DNA of 56,525 nt from Streptococcus plurextorum DSM 22810. GTDB taxonomy: Bacteria > Bacillota > Bacilli > Lactobacillales > Streptococcaceae. This document shows positions 45,557 through 55,909 of this stretch, in pieces; position 1 is the stretch's first letter; each line of letters opens with the position of its first letter. Both the position numbers and the translations under genes were made by a program. Location: contig NZ_AUIO01000014.1 of NCBI RefSeq assembly GCF_000423745.1, forward strand, positions 1 to 56,525, read 5' to 3'. Under the pieces are notes generated by a model. That model had not been told where the DNA came from and did no database searches. It saw only the letters and a list, made by a program, of their open reading frames with translations.

Positions 45557-46204
45557 TCACTCATCTGTACTGATATCTTCAACAAATTGATTCAACTGCC
45601 TATCATAGTAATAAGCCTGGCCTGCTTGTTCAAGAACTGTCTCCAACAGTGGCTCAATCATTAAGACATCATCAATCGTTATCAGTCTGGCACTTTCTGG
45701 GTCTTCCTGTTCCTCAGGGGTCTCATAGCCTGTCAAAAATTGCCAACCGCTATCTTTTTCATGGTGCAAGTCTTCATTACGGATTGCCCAGTTGATTTCA
45801 CGTCTGCGGAGACAATCAAGTGAGACAATGGCTAGTTTTTTCATGTCGTAGGATGATCCCGGTGTTAGGATAGTGGCGATATGTTCCTCTGAAAAGACAA
45901 GTTCATCCATGATGTTAATGGTCGTGATAAACTGAGGTTGATTGGTCAAAATCCCCTTGTAATGACCATCAGTGATAGCTGAAATCTCAAGCCACATGCG
46001 TTCAGCATTGCAACCATTTTCCAAGGGCTGATTCAATCGAAAAATCAACCGCACCATGTCCCCAACCTTCAAATTAGCAACCTCATCTGGGCTAGGAATG
46101 AGAAAATGTCTAGGATCAGCTTGGTTGCGCTCAGCAACATTTTCTAAGGTATAGGTGACACTATCCTCGTTACTACTTTTTTTAAGAAAATCAAACAAGC
46201 CCAT
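45557..46204 (-). CDS. DUF2314/DUF2185-like protein inside the suf operon
   Basis: A 215-residue soluble acidic protein. Residues 40-105 (VGDMVRLIFRLNQPL, AERMWLEISAITDGHYKGIL) resemble DUF2314. Residues 125-205 (KLAIVSLDCLRRREINWAIR, KDSGWQFLTGYETPEE) resemble DUF2185, which also appears as an immunity-protein domain (Imm33). The first ten residues (MGLFDFLKKS) are typical of this class. No toxin gene is adjacent, so an immunity role has no support here. It is translated between a GNAT gene (3-bp gap) and sufS (19-bp gap), as one of three extra genes in the operon. Domain names are from recall. Confidence 0.65.
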   Translation of the reverse strand: MGLFDFLKKSSNEDSVTYTLENVAERNQADPRHFLIPSPDEVANLKVGDMVRLIFRLNQPLENGCNAERMWLEISAITDGHYKGILTNQPQFITTINIMDELVFSEEHIATILTPGSSYDMKKLAIVSLDCLRRREINWAIRNEDLHHEKDSGWQFLTGYETPEEQEDPESARLITIDDVLMIEPLLETVLEQAGQAYYYDRQLNQFVEDISTDE

Positions 46205-46207
46205 TCT

Positions 46208-46756
46208 CTATCTTATCCTCTTTTCAAACCTGAAAAAACCATCTGGAAATTGCGCCAGCATATCATGTTCCCCATCATCAAAAAAGGCTGCTTCTTTGTG
46301 AAATGGGTTGTAATAGTCAACAATATGAAAACCACAACGATTGACATAGAAGTGAATATTACGCTTGTCATAGTAAGGCGTCATTGTTTCCCAGACCTCA
46401 ACCTCAGGAAAAGCCTTTTCAACCGCTTTCCAAGCCGCTTGCCCAATCCCTTTACTATGAAGATTTGGGAAAGTGAACAGGGTATCCAAGTCACCACGCT
46501 TCCCATTAATCAGAAGGATTAAGCCGCCTACAGGCTGACCATCTGCATAAATCCAATAACCTTGTCCATGCTCCATAGCATGCTGAATCGTTGATCTAGC
46601 GATAATTTGCCCATCTTCTTCAAAGTAACTGTGGCGCTCTCCAAACTCTTCTAAAGCTCCATAATTAAAGGCTTCCTGATTGGCTCTGATAAATGCTTCT
46701 TGGTCACCGATTGCTATAGGTACCAAAGTCACTGCCTTCTGATTGTCAGTTGCCAT
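46208..46756 (-). CDS. GNAT-family acetyltransferase inside the suf operon
   Basis: A 182-residue acetyltransferase. The acetyl-CoA region lies at about residues 75-115 (GGLILLINGKRGDLDTLFTF, then HSKGIGQAAWKAVEKAF), with the Q/RxxGxG/A variant as KGIGQA, followed by HFYVNRCGFHIV. The substrate is unknown. It starts 1 bp after the sufD stop, so translational coupling is likely. Its place between sufD and sufS is not part of the usual suf set. Confidence 0.8.
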   Translation of the reverse strand: MATDNQKAVTLVPIAIGDQEAFIRANQEAFNYGALEEFGERHSYFEEDGQIIARSTIQHAMEHGQGYWIYADGQPVGGLILLINGKRGDLDTLFTFPNLHSKGIGQAAWKAVEKAFPEVEVWETMTPYYDKRNIHFYVNRCGFHIVDYYNPFHKEAAFFDDGEHDMLAQFPDGFFRFEKRIR

Positions 46757-46757
46757 T

Positions 46758-48020
46758 CTAGCGATTATCCAATTTCCTATCTAGTACCGCAATCATTTCG
46801 TCGCGCACTTCTTTGACTGGAATTTCAGTGATAACAGCTCCCAAAAATCCTCGAATCACAAGACGTTCTGCGGTTTCTTGGTCAATCCCACGGCTCATGA
46901 GGTAATACATGTCTTCTGGGTCAACTTGTCCAATAGAAGCTGCGTGACCTGCGGTCACTTCATTTTCGTCAATGAGGAGAATTGGATTGGCATCACTACG
47001 CGCTTTGTCAGACAGCATGAGCACACGACTTTCTTGCTGAGCATCTGCTCCTTTTGCACCTTTAATGATATGACCGATACCGTTAAAAGTTAGCGTGCCT
47101 CGCTCCAAGATAACCCCATGTTGCAAAATATGCCCGACGGAATTATTGCCATAGTTGGTCACACGCGTATCAATCCCTTGTACCTGACGGCCACTCGATG
47201 CCGCAACCACCTTAAGGTTAGCGTGGCTACCATTTCCAATCAAATCAGAATCAAAATCAGCTACCACATTGCCTTCGTTCATGACACCAAGCGCCCAGTC
47301 AATACTCGCATCATTTGCCAAGCGACCACGACGACTGATAAAGGTCGTGACGTTCTTCCCCAAACGATCAATGGCTGCAAATTTCACTTGACTGCCAGCT
47401 TCAGCAATGACCTCAACACAAATATTAGCAGACACTTCTATTGCCCCATCGCCAATGGTTTCAAAACGCTCGAGATAGTTCACTTTAGCGTGTTTGCCTG
47501 CAATGATGAGAATATGCTTGTTAAAAGGCACAGCACTATCACTATCTTGAAGGAAAATCCCCTCTACAGGAACATCAATCTCGACATTTTCTGGCACATA
47601 AAGAACAGCTGCGCTGTTGAAATATGCTGCATGGTAAGCCGCTAATCGGTGTTCATCAAAAGCAACTGCAGACCCTAAATACTTTTCAATCACTTCTGGG
47701 ATTTCTTCTAAAGCCGCGTGAAAATCAGTGAACACTACACCTTTGTTGATTAATGCCATAGGCAACTGTTCAAGGACAGTCTGCGTTCCCACTTGGACGA
47801 GCTTTGGATTGTCTCCAAGGGCTGTAAAGTCTGGCACATTATCGGTATAGTCAGACTCCGCAATGTTACTATCACCAAGATTCCAACGGTGAAATTTGAC
47901 GCGCTCAATTTTAGGTAAATCCAGCTCTGCTATTTTCTCAAAAGCCGCCAAACGACGGTCTTGTAACCAAGTAGGCTCCGCTTTTGCTTGAGAAAAATGT
48001 AGAATATCTTGTTTAGACAT
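46758..48020 (-). CDS. sufD: Fe-S cluster assembly protein SufD
   Basis: A 420-residue beta-helix protein, paralogue and partner of SufB in the SufBC2D complex. Motifs seen are YVPENVEIDVPVEGIFLQ, GNNSVGHILQHGVILERG and the C-terminal ENEVTAGHAASIGQVDPEDM followed by YYLMSRGIDQETAERLVIRG. It lies 18 bp after the first GNAT gene rather than directly after sufC. Confidence 0.97.
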   Translation of the reverse strand: MSKQDILHFSQAKAEPTWLQDRRLAAFEKIAELDLPKIERVKFHRWNLGDSNIAESDYTDNVPDFTALGDNPKLVQVGTQTVLEQLPMALINKGVVFTDFHAALEEIPEVIEKYLGSAVAFDEHRLAAYHAAYFNSAAVLYVPENVEIDVPVEGIFLQDSDSAVPFNKHILIIAGKHAKVNYLERFETIGDGAIEVSANICVEVIAEAGSQVKFAAIDRLGKNVTTFISRRGRLANDASIDWALGVMNEGNVVADFDSDLIGNGSHANLKVVAASSGRQVQGIDTRVTNYGNNSVGHILQHGVILERGTLTFNGIGHIIKGAKGADAQQESRVLMLSDKARSDANPILLIDENEVTAGHAASIGQVDPEDMYYLMSRGIDQETAERLVIRGFLGAVITEIPVKEVRDEMIAVLDRKLDNR

Positions 48021-48038
48021 GTTTATTCCTTTTTCGTT

Positions 48039-48542
48039 TTATCTGAGAGATTTTTCTGCAACAACAATATCGTACTTTTTGTCATGCACGATTTGACCGG
48101 TAGGGACAATGCCCTGTTTTCTCCAAAAGTGCTCTGCCTGAGGATTGCCTTTGACAAAACCTAGGCGCACTTTATCAAAATGACTCCTTAAGACGTCAAG
48201 TAATTCAGTGATGATAAAGCTACCCATACCCGTTCCTTGCGCAGCTTTATCAAGCATGAAAAAACCGATAAAAGCTGTCGCATCATCAGGATAAGCCTGA
48301 ATCAAATCCAAAACTGCAATTAAGTTTTCTCCCTCAAAATAGCCTAAAAAGTACTTATCTTCAGCCTTTTTCCCCTTAGGGAGGGCACTCATATCCTCTA
48401 AAACCAAAGATAGGGTAGGCTCTGGTGGACAATGCTTAAAATACAAGGGATTACTTTGGTACACAGACAGTATGCGCTCTATATCGTCTGAAATGAGTTG
48501 ACGAACAGTAAATCTTTGTGAGAAGCGATCAATGGGAAGCAT
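48039..48542 (-). CDS. GNAT-family acetyltransferase between sufC and sufD
   Basis: A 167-residue acetyltransferase with the acetyl-CoA pyrophosphate loop AAQGTGMGSFIITELLDVL (about residues 104-122) and a following FVKGNPQAEHFWRKQGIVP. It resembles general GNAT enzymes; substrate unknown. It fills most of the 227-bp space between sufD and the preceding sufC, with an 8-bp gap to sufC, so it is transcribed with the suf genes. It is not closely similar to the second GNAT gene, so the two were probably gained separately. Confidence 0.8.
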   Translation of the reverse strand: MLPIDRFSQRFTVRQLISDDIERILSVYQSNPLYFKHCPPEPTLSLVLEDMSALPKGKKAEDKYFLGYFEGENLIAVLDLIQAYPDDATAFIGFFMLDKAAQGTGMGSFIITELLDVLRSHFDKVRLGFVKGNPQAEHFWRKQGIVPTGQIVHDKKYDIVVAEKSLR

Positions 48543-48550
48543 AGATTTCT

Positions 48551-49324
48551 CTAGTCTAATTCTTCGTGGTAGTCAATACCAAGCTCTTCAGCAATCTTAA
48601 CATAACCTTCTTTTTCCAAGCGGGCAGCAAGTTCTGCACCACCTGAAAGAACCACGCGGCCATCCATCATAACGTGAACCACATCAGGTGTGATGTAGTT
48701 AAGGAGACGTTGGTAATGGGTGATAATCATAGCACCAAAGCCCTCGCCTCGCATAGCATTAACACCTTTTGACACCACTTTTAAAGCGTCGATGTCAAGA
48801 CCTGAATCGATCTCATCAAGGAGTGCAAATTTTGGCTCAAGCATGAGAAGTTGTAGGATTTCATTGCGTTTTTTCTCACCACCAGAAAAGCCCTCGTTAA
48901 GGTAGCGCTCGGCCATTTCTTCTTTCATGCCTAGCAATTCCATTTTTTCGTCCAACTTGGTGATGAAATCACGGACAGAAATCTTGTCTTCGTCTTCTTT
49001 ACCAGCATTCATCGCTGCACGGATAAACTCAGCATTGGTAATTCCTGGAATTTCAGATGGGTATTGCATGGCTAAGAAAAGTCCCAAACGTGCACGCTCA
49101 TCAACTTCCAATTCCAAAATATTCTGACCGTCTAAAAGGATTTCCCCTTCTGTCACTTCAAAGCTAGGATTTCCCATAATCGCTGCTGACAGCGTCGATT
49201 TCCCTGTCCCGTTAGGACCCATAATCGCTGCCACTTCCCCTGTTTTCAAGGTCAAATTGACCCCTCTCAAGATTTCTTTGTCTTCGATAGAGACATGTAG
49301 GTTTTTGATTTCAAGTACAGACAC
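48551..49324 (-). CDS. sufC: Fe-S cluster assembly ATPase SufC
   Basis: A 257-residue ABC ATPase that energises the SufB-SufD scaffold. Walker A is GPNGTGKSTLSAAIMG, the signature FSGGEKKRNEILQ has the SufC form, and Walker B is FALLDEIDSGLDIDAL. AAGGAG lies 8 nt before a GTG at 49324 (GTG TCT GTA); an upstream in-frame ATG would place the ribosome binding site inside the gene. It heads the suf operon, with a -10 TATAAT at 49358-49363 on the minus strand. Confidence 0.96.
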   Translation of the reverse strand: MSVLEIKNLHVSIEDKEILRGVNLTLKTGEVAAIMGPNGTGKSTLSAAIMGNPSFEVTEGEILLDGQNILELEVDERARLGLFLAMQYPSEIPGITNAEFIRAAMNAGKEDEDKISVRDFITKLDEKMELLGMKEEMAERYLNEGFSGGEKKRNEILQLLMLEPKFALLDEIDSGLDIDALKVVSKGVNAMRGEGFGAMIITHYQRLLNYITPDVVHVMMDGRVVLSGGAELAARLEKEGYVKIAEELGIDYHEELD

Positions 49325-49365
49325 GATAGACTCCTTTTTTATTTTCATAGTGTTTCCATTATAGC

Positions 49366-49388
49366 AAAAAAGCCCTAGAAAGGCTTTT
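49366..49388 (-). terminator. Terminator of rgpG
   Basis: AAAAGCC and GGCTTTT form a short stem with A/T tails, 8 bp before the rgpG 3' boundary at 49396. It also occupies the -35 region of the suf promoter. Confidence 0.55.
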
Positions 49389-49395
49389 CTTCTGC

Positions 49396-50547
49396 TTATT
49401 TCTTTTGCTTTTGTTCAAAATATTCTTTACGATAAACTGGATTTCCAATAAGTTTCAAGAGGGTAAAGAGAGGAGTACGTTTTTCACCCCAAATTTCCAA
49501 ACCTTCTATAAGCACCTCCAAGCCAAGCAAAAGCCCTAAAACTAATAGGATACCCCCTAACCGCGTCGACACATTCAAAAGAAGGGAAGTCAGGGAAAAG
49601 AGCAGAGCAATACCATAAATAACCAAAACAGCTCCCTTATGGGTAAATCCCATGGCTAGCAATCGGTGATGCAAGTGCATCTTGTCTGGCTCATAAAATT
49701 TCTTACCTGATAAGGTCCGTCTAATAATGGCAACAAACGTATCTACAATAGGAACACCTAAAATGATAACTGGGGTCACAACCGCTACTGCCGTTGCGTT
49801 TTTTAACCCTTGAAGGGATAGAACCGAAATCATAAACCCAATAAAGAGCGCCCCCGTATCCCCTCCATAAATCCAAGCAGGGTTGTAATTATAGGGTAAG
49901 AAACCTGCAATCGCTGCAATCAATATAAAAATCGTCAGGGTAATAAAAAGATTGGTATCAGTCAAAAAGAAGTTAGACACCAGCCCCATCGTCGACAGAC
50001 TGATAATCGAAACACCGCTAACCAGACCGTCTAAACCATCCATAAGATTAACCGCATTGGTAATCCCTACAATCCAAAGAATGGTCGCCACAAAGGTCAA
50101 TACTGGATCAAACTCAATCAAAGGACCACCAAATGGAATCTTGAACGAATCAAATCGGAATTCAGTAAAATACCAAATCAAGACAGCTGCTAAGATGATA
50201 CCGAGTAGCTTTTTCTTAGCAGTCAGCTCGACAACATCATCAATAAGACCAGTCACAGCGACAATCAGACCTGCACTAACAACAGGTAACATATAGGAAA
50301 AATAAGTCTGTCCGTGCACCGTTTGATGAACGGCCATAGGCATAAATACCATCGTAGCCAGCACAAAGGAAGCTACAACTGCTAACCCCCCCGCACTGGG
50401 CATAGGAATTTTATTGATTCGGCGAGCATTTGGATGGTCCACTGCCCCGATTTTAAAAGCTAAGACGCGAACAATCGGCGTTAACAACAAAGATAAACAG
50501 AAGGTTGCAATTAAGACTAAAATAAAGTCTAAAGAGAAAGAAGCCAT
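49396..50547 (-). CDS. rgpG: Undecaprenyl-phosphate N-acetylglucosamine-1-phosphate transferase
   Basis: A 383-residue polytopic enzyme of the MraY/WecA/TagO family, which starts wall polysaccharide or teichoic acid synthesis by moving GlcNAc-1-phosphate to undecaprenyl phosphate. The motifs are present: GLIDDVVELTAKKKLLG (DDxxD-like), NAVNLMDGLDGLVSG and the WecA-type DKMHLHHRLLAMGF. Streptococci call it RgpG or TagO. It abuts mecA on its 5' side (stop and start share a base), as is usual in the genus. Confidence 0.93.
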   Translation of the reverse strand: MASFSLDFILVLIATFCLSLLLTPIVRVLAFKIGAVDHPNARRINKIPMPSAGGLAVVASFVLATMVFMPMAVHQTVHGQTYFSYMLPVVSAGLIVAVTGLIDDVVELTAKKKLLGIILAAVLIWYFTEFRFDSFKIPFGGPLIEFDPVLTFVATILWIVGITNAVNLMDGLDGLVSGVSIISLSTMGLVSNFFLTDTNLFITLTIFILIAAIAGFLPYNYNPAWIYGGDTGALFIGFMISVLSLQGLKNATAVAVVTPVIILGVPIVDTFVAIIRRTLSGKKFYEPDKMHLHHRLLAMGFTHKGAVLVIYGIALLFSLTSLLLNVSTRLGGILLVLGLLLGLEVLIEGLEIWGEKRTPLFTLLKLIGNPVYRKEYFEQKQKK

Positions 50548-51272
50548 TAAGCCACCTCAATCGCCTGCAAAAGCCCTACTGCATCATCTAGCAAAAGTTG
50601 TACCCCATGTTCTTGCAAATAAGATCTTGTTTTGCTAGCTTTTTGAGCATGCTCAATTAAACGAGCAAATATGAGATTGGCGTAATGAGCTGGTTGATTT
50701 TCAAGTGACACCAAAATCGTCATGTAGTATTCTTTTTCAGCCTTGTAAAGCTCTGAGGCTTCTACAGGAAAATCAATCGTTCTAACGAAAGACAAGACCT
50801 CTTCAAAATCTGAGAAGCTTAACACATAGTGGACATAGTCCAGCTCTTCTTCTGCTTCAGAAACATCTGTGTCTTGAGCCTCTTCAGCAGCCTCGATTTC
50901 TGCCAAGCGTTTGTGAGCATCCACGTCTCCTTTTTCAAGCATTTTTTGCTCTAAATTCTTGAAAAATTCTTCTGGAGACATTTGCGACATGTCTCCAAAA
51001 TCAGCAAAATCTTCAAAATTCAAATCTTGGCTAATTTCTGACTTAGTAACAAACACATCTAAGCGATCTTTCCTCGGAGTCACACGAAAACTGAGCATGC
51101 CACTCTGCTTAAAATTATCTGGCAGGTCAAGCTCATCCATGACTGTATAGAAAAATTCTTCTGTTTTTTCCTGTGGAATTAGAAAATCGTGCATGGCCAT
51201 GCCACGTTCTTCCAAGTCTTCCAAACTTATGGTAATTTTCAATGTGGTTTCATTGATTTGTTTCATTTCCAT
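50547..51272 (-). CDS. mecA: ClpC adaptor protein MecA
   Basis: A 241-residue adaptor that delivers proteins such as ComX to the ClpCP protease, and so ends competence. The N-terminal domain ([37 protein letters not shown]) is joined by an acidic linker (about 110-150) to the C-terminal domain that binds ClpC ([20 protein letters not shown]). GAGG lies 7 nt before the ATG at 51272. The length and gene order with rgpG and uppP are those of streptococci. Confidence 0.95.
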   Translation of the reverse strand: MEMKQINETTLKITISLEDLEERGMAMHDFLIPQEKTEEFFYTVMDELDLPDNFKQSGMLSFRVTPRKDRLDVFVTKSEISQDLNFEDFADFGDMSQMSPEEFFKNLEQKMLEKGDVDAHKRLAEIEAAEEAQDTDVSEAEEELDYVHYVLSFSDFEEVLSFVRTIDFPVEASELYKAEKEYYMTILVSLENQPAHYANLIFARLIEHAQKASKTRSYLQEHGVQLLLDDAVGLLQAIEVA

Positions 51273-51382
51273 GGTAATACCTCGCACGGGTCTAGTTATT
51301 TCATTATACAGGAAAGGTGCGGAAATAGCAATTTCTGACTTTCAGATACTCTTTCCATTACTTAGCTCTGCCATTACAAAAA

Positions 51383-51407
51383 AGAAAAAGGCAGAGAGCC
51401 TTTTTCT
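51383..51407 (-). terminator. Terminator of uppP
   Basis: AGAAAAAGGC (51383-51392) and GCCTTTTTCT (51398-51407) form a 10-bp stem with a 5-nt loop. The T run on the minus strand continues as AAAAAA seen on the plus strand. It begins at the uppP stop codon. Confidence 0.8.
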
Positions 51408-52243
51408 TATGCAAATACAAAGGACAGACCTGCATAAGCTAGCAAAATCAAACCAAGCACTATGCGGTATTTCCCAAAAATAGTAAAGGTGTGTGTCTTA
51501 ACATAGTCTGTCAGGAAGCGAATAGCATAATAACTAACTACAAAAGCTGTCACACTGGCAATCACTAATAAAAAGCTCTGCGAAAACGTCAGCACATTTC
51601 CATCAAGGAAGAACTTGACTGCTTTGAGACCACTGTAACCAAACATCGTCGGGATGGCTAAAAAGAAGGTGAAATCCGCAGCCACACTTCTGCTGGTCCC
51701 CAGTAAAATCCCCCCCAAGATTGTCGCACCTGAGCGGCTAGTACCAGGGACAATACTGAGAACTTGAAAGAGCCCAATATAGAATGCTGTCCTGTAAGAC
51801 ATTTTTGACAAACTGGTTACCTTTGGCGTCACATCTTTATCCTCAATTAAAATAAAGGCAACTCCGTAGATAATCAGCATGAGAGCAACCGTTGGCATGT
51901 TTTGAAAATACTTTTCAAACCAACTGTCTAGAGGAAGTGCCACTAAAATGGATGGGATACAGGCAATGAAGACTTTAACCCAAAGTTGCCAGGTTTTCTG
52001 AACCTCAAGAGCGGTTTTCCCAGGCTGAAATGGATTGAGCCGTTTGAAATAAATGACAATAACTGCACAAATAGCTCCTAGCTGAATGACAATGTTAAAC
52101 ATGTCCATAAATGCTTTACTCTGGTTGCTGAAATTGATGAATTCCTGAACCAGTATCAAATGCCCCGTACTCGAAATAGGTAGCCACTCTGTAATACCTT
52201 CAACGATGCCAAAAAAGAGGGCTTTTAAAATATCAAAAAACAT
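51407..52243 (-). CDS. uppP: Undecaprenyl-diphosphate phosphatase
   Basis: A 278-residue membrane enzyme that recycles the undecaprenyl carrier of wall synthesis and gives intrinsic bacitracin tolerance. The signature [17 protein letters not shown] lies at residues 15-31 and the second motif [19 protein letters not shown] at about 165-183. The length is normal for BacA/UppP. It is separated from mecA by a 134-bp gap that includes its terminator, so it is its own unit. Confidence 0.96.
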   Translation of the reverse strand: MFFDILKALFFGIVEGITEWLPISSTGHLILVQEFINFSNQSKAFMDMFNIVIQLGAICAVIVIYFKRLNPFQPGKTALEVQKTWQLWVKVFIACIPSILVALPLDSWFEKYFQNMPTVALMLIIYGVAFILIEDKDVTPKVTSLSKMSYRTAFYIGLFQVLSIVPGTSRSGATILGGILLGTSRSVAADFTFFLAIPTMFGYSGLKAVKFFLDGNVLTFSQSFLLVIASVTAFVVSYYAIRFLTDYVKTHTFTIFGKYRIVLGLILLAYAGLSFVFA

Positions 52244-52297
52244 ATTGTCTCCTTGTTGATGTCATACTAACAACCATTATACCAGATGGGGTGCACT

Positions 52298-54199
52298 TTA
52301 GCAAGAGCCTCCACCCCCACCTCCTCCACCGCCAGAAAAACCTCCGCTTCCGCCACTCCCACCAGAGGAAACGGAAAAATTAGCATCGGTGTTAACCTGA
52401 TGGGAAGTCATCGTCAAATGATGAGATGATACAAGCAAATAGGTCGTCAGGTGGAGGTTTAAGCGCTCCATATCCTCAGGTAGCGCAATCTGATGCACCT
52501 TCAGGTAGCGTTCAACCTTCTTAGCATAGCCTAACAAATTCGCGTATACCAGCAATCTATTCCAAACCACAAGCCCTTCTAATTCCACCGTCTCAAACTT
52601 GTTAATGTCATCCATCATCCGTTCAAAGCTCTGCCATTGTTCCAAGCGATAAGCACCTTCTGGACTGATAGCACCTTGCTTATGATAAGTCAGTGATAAT
52701 CGACTTAGGATAAGCGTCACCACAAGTGTTAGGATAGTCAATAAAAAGTAGGCCACTGATAATAGACTTGCATTGAGTAGAAAATAAAAGCTAAGCCCTC
52801 CTGTAACCAAACACAGGAAGCAACCCATACCTGATGCCCAGTCAAGTTTCCTTTTTTCGTCCTTGGTCAACTTACGATAAGGAACAGGTCTCTTGGCTTT
52901 TTGTGTCTCACCGGCTACCGCCTGATCAATGGCTGCTAAATTCACAATGATTTTACGACGAATCTTGCTCGCCTGACTTCTGACCATTTTTTCCAATTGT
53001 GTGCCCGAGTACTGTTTGCCTAGTTTCTTAACCGTATTCTCCTCATACTTAAAATCAGAAAACAGCTTATCCAAAGCCACCTCTAAACGATCGCCAAAGG
53101 CCATATTTAGAAAAGCAAGGTCGGACTTAGTGGTTTTATCTAAATCAACCAGTTTGAGATACGGCACCGGCTCTCTCTTATCAAGAGATAAAATGCCTCG
53201 ATCAAGCATATCCAAGATCATTGCCTGAACAAGATTATCAAATCGCACCTTTCCAGATTTTGGATGCTCCACCAATTCTTTAAAGGTTACTTGATAGATT
53301 TCACTTGCTAAAACCGCAGGAGATAACTCTTCTGGAACTTCGTATAGCCTTGTTTTTCCTAACTTAGGTCGGTATTTATCCAAATCTTTCTTAACTTTAA
53401 TGAAACGCCACACTTGACTAATAACGATTACCAAAATAGTAGCTGGTAACATGGTTCCAAAAGCAGTCTGTAAGAGCTTGCTTTTCCTTGCAATTGCCTT
53501 CTCAGTCTTCTCGATTCGTGACAATGCTTTTTCAGACAGAAGAGCGACCTGATCCGTCAAAATTTCCTTGTCCCAATAGGCATGTAGCTCTAAAACGCCA
53601 CTCAGTGAATCTACCGACACCTGATACATCCCTTGATCTGTGCGACTAACCTGGGGTTGCCCTTTAAAGTAACCACGATGCGCCCAGAGTTCACTCTCGT
53701 CAGTCACACGGTCTGTTTTAATCGTAAAACTTACCTTATCAATGGTTTGATCCCAATCACTAATTGGTTTCCAATTGAGTTCAGCGACATCCTGGTAAGG
53801 AAAGAGGAGATTGGCTAACTCCCAAACGACCTTGACCGTAACACGATCACCACTTTGCCCGCCATTATATATCTTCAAGCGATAGCCATCCCCAAGATAA
53901 TCAAAATCAATCTGACTTGCTGAAACAGCTGAACCATTCTTTTGGATGACAACTAGTGGCTGTCCTAGAATATCAAAACCTTCTGGCATATTTCCCGCTG
54001 TTCCCAAGCTAATATACTGACCGTTATAATCAGAGTCATAACTAAAGGTCACAAGTTGCGTAAAGGTTGCCCCATTGTCCTCATGAATCACTAGTTCTCC
54101 CACATAAGAATCAATCGTATAATCGACTTCCGCGGCATAAACGCCCTGGGAAAATAGCAGAGCAAAAAAGATAATGACTAGGCTGATTACTTTTTTCAT
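52298..54199 (-). CDS. DUF2207 membrane protein with poly-glycine-cysteine tail
   Basis: A 633-residue protein with a signal peptide (residues 1-22, cleaved near VYAAEVDY). An extracytoplasmic N-terminal DUF2207 domain (about 23-220) and a membrane segment (about 247-265) come next. A cytoplasmic region follows, and then a helical hairpin in the membrane (about 455-500). The tail is GGSGGSGGFSGGGGGGGGG then SC. Glycine-rich tails are typical of the family, whose function is unknown. A terminal cysteine is worth noting. The gene is alone and divergent from the amino-acid ABC genes. Confidence 0.85.
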   Translation of the reverse strand: MKKVISLVIIFFALLFSQGVYAAEVDYTIDSYVGELVIHEDNGATFTQLVTFSYDSDYNGQYISLGTAGNMPEGFDILGQPLVVIQKNGSAVSASQIDFDYLGDGYRLKIYNGGQSGDRVTVKVVWELANLLFPYQDVAELNWKPISDWDQTIDKVSFTIKTDRVTDESELWAHRGYFKGQPQVSRTDQGMYQVSVDSLSGVLELHAYWDKEILTDQVALLSEKALSRIEKTEKAIARKSKLLQTAFGTMLPATILVIVISQVWRFIKVKKDLDKYRPKLGKTRLYEVPEELSPAVLASEIYQVTFKELVEHPKSGKVRFDNLVQAMILDMLDRGILSLDKREPVPYLKLVDLDKTTKSDLAFLNMAFGDRLEVALDKLFSDFKYEENTVKKLGKQYSGTQLEKMVRSQASKIRRKIIVNLAAIDQAVAGETQKAKRPVPYRKLTKDEKRKLDWASGMGCFLCLVTGGLSFYFLLNASLLSVAYFLLTILTLVVTLILSRLSLTYHKQGAISPEGAYRLEQWQSFERMMDDINKFETVELEGLVVWNRLLVYANLLGYAKKVERYLKVHQIALPEDMERLNLHLTTYLLVSSHHLTMTSHQVNTDANFSVSSGGSGGSGGFSGGGGGGGGGSC

Positions 54200-54265
54200 G
54201 CTGACCCTTCCTTCAAAGTGATGTTATTATTTTATCACAATTGGCAAATTATCGGGCATTTCCCA

Positions 54266-54294
54266 TTGAAAAGTATAGAACTTTCCTGTAAAAT
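54266..54294 (+). promoter_or_regulatory. Promoter of the amino-acid ABC operon
   Basis: TTGAAA (54266-54271) and TAAAAT (54289-54294) are 17 bp apart, 31 bp before the ATG. The ribosome binding site AGGGG lies at 54314-54318. Confidence 0.75.
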
Positions 54295-54325
54295 GAATAA
54301 GTATAACTTTTATAGGGGTATAAAA

Positions 54326-55909
54326 ATGAAAAAACGATTACTTTCCCTCTTAGCCTTACTCCTTATGGCTTTGACTGGTTCAACAGCTGCGCTCGCAGCC
54401 GAAGAGGATAACTATCTCCGTGTCGGTATGGAGGCAGCCTACGCTCCATTTAACTGGACGCAAAACGACAACTCTAATGGAGCAGTTGCTATCGAAGGAA
54501 GCAGCCAATACGCCAACGGTTACGATGTGCAAATTGCTAAAAAAATCGCAGACAGCTTAGGAAAAGAACTTTTAGTGGTCAAAACCGAATGGGATGGTCT
54601 AGTCCCAGCTTTAACCTCTGGAAAAATTGACCTCATCATCGCAGGCATGAGCCCGACCGAAGAACGTAAAAAAGAAATCTCCTTTTCTGACAGCTACTAC
54701 ACCAGTGAGCCTGTCATCATGGTGCGTAAGGATGGCAAATATGCTAATGCAACTAGCATTTCTGACTTTTCTGGCGCCAAAATAACAGCCCAACAAGGTG
54801 TCTGGCACGTCAACCTCCTGTCACAAATGCCAGGTATTGAAGCGCAGACACCAATGGGAGATTTCTCTCAAATGCGACAAGCTTTAGAGTCAGGCATTAT
54901 TGACGCTTATATTTCTGAGCGACCAGAAGGGACGACCGCTGAAAATGCTAACGCTGCCTTTAAAATGCTCTCTCTAGAAGAAGGCTTCCAAGTGTCAGAA
55001 TCAGATGCTGCCATTGCAGTCGGCCTCCGAAAAGATGACGATCGCATCGGCGCAATCAATCAAGTGCTTGCTACCATTTCAGAAGAAGACCGTGTCGCTC
55101 TCATGGATGACATGATTGGAAAACAACCTGTTGAAGAAGAAAGCGACACAGAAACCAGTCAACCAACTTTCTTCCAACAAGTCTGGAGTATCCTTAAAAG
55201 CAATTGGCGAGAGCTTCTTGCTGGTACCGGAACGACACTCCTTATCTCCATTACAGGAACCATCTGCGGTCTCATCATCGGTCTTTTGATTGGTATTTTT
55301 AGAACTGCACCAAAAGCGACAAGTAAAGCAGGCGCCTTCCTTCAAAAAATCGTGGGCGGACTCCTTAATATCTACATCGAGGTTTTCCGTGGAACTCCTA
55401 TGATTGTACAGTCAATGGTCATCTACTACGGAACAGCACAGGCTTTTAATATCAATATCCCTCGTCTCTGGGCAGCTATTTTCATCGTGTCCATTAACAC
55501 AGGTGCCTATATGTCTGAGGTGGTGCGTGGTGGTATCTTCGCTGTGGACAAAGGGCAGTTTGAAGCAGCTACTGCGCTCGGCTTTACCCACGGGCAAACC
55601 ATGCGCAAGATTGTCTTGCCTCAAGTCATCAGAAATATTCTCCCTGCCACTGGTAACGAATTTGTCATCAATATTAAAGACACCTCTGTGCTCAATGTGA
55701 TTTCAGTTGTAGAACTCTACTTCTCTGGAAAAACTGTCGCCACACAGAATTACCAATACTTCCAGACCTTTACCATTATTGCAACCATCTACTTTATTTT
55801 GACCTTCACCGTCACTCGCATTCTACGTTACATCGAAAAACGCATGGATGTCGATACTTACACCACAGGTGCCAACCAAATGCAAATCGAGGAGATTCCA
55901 CATGTCTAA
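54326..55909 (+). CDS. Amino-acid ABC importer, fused substrate-binding protein and permease
   Basis: A 527-residue fusion. A signal peptide (residues 1-27, ending LAAEEDNYL) leads into a type-3 solute-binding domain (about 32-270, [34 protein letters not shown]). A linker and a BPD-transport permease domain (about 310-510) follow. The ATPase-coupling EAA-like motif is [20 protein letters not shown]. The layout is that of GlnP-type glutamine/glutamate importers with a single binding domain. The ATG at 54326 was chosen because the signal peptide starts there. It overlaps the ATPase gene by 8 bp. Confidence 0.93.
   Translation: MKKRLLSLLALLLMALTGSTAALAAEEDNYLRVGMEAAYAPFNWTQNDNSNGAVAIEGSSQYANGYDVQIAKKIADSLGKELLVVKTEWDGLVPALTSGKIDLIIAGMSPTEERKKEISFSDSYYTSEPVIMVRKDGKYANATSISDFSGAKITAQQGVWHVNLLSQMPGIEAQTPMGDFSQMRQALESGIIDAYISERPEGTTAENANAAFKMLSLEEGFQVSESDAAIAVGLRKDDDRIGAINQVLATISEEDRVALMDDMIGKQPVEEESDTETSQPTFFQQVWSILKSNWRELLAGTGTTLLISITGTICGLIIGLLIGIFRTAPKATSKAGAFLQKIVGGLLNIYIEVFRGTPMIVQSMVIYYGTAQAFNINIPRLWAAIFIVSINTGAYMSEVVRGGIFAVDKGQFEAATALGFTHGQTMRKIVLPQVIRNILPATGNEFVINIKDTSVLNVISVVELYFSGKTVATQNYQYFQTFTIIATIYFILTFTVTRILRYIEKRMDVDTYTTGANQMQIEEIPHV

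Noticed and set aside
45557..46204. Toxin-antitoxin or polymorphic-toxin immunity system
   Set aside because: The DUF2185-like domain can be an immunity domain, but no toxin, secretion tag or repeat cassette is nearby.
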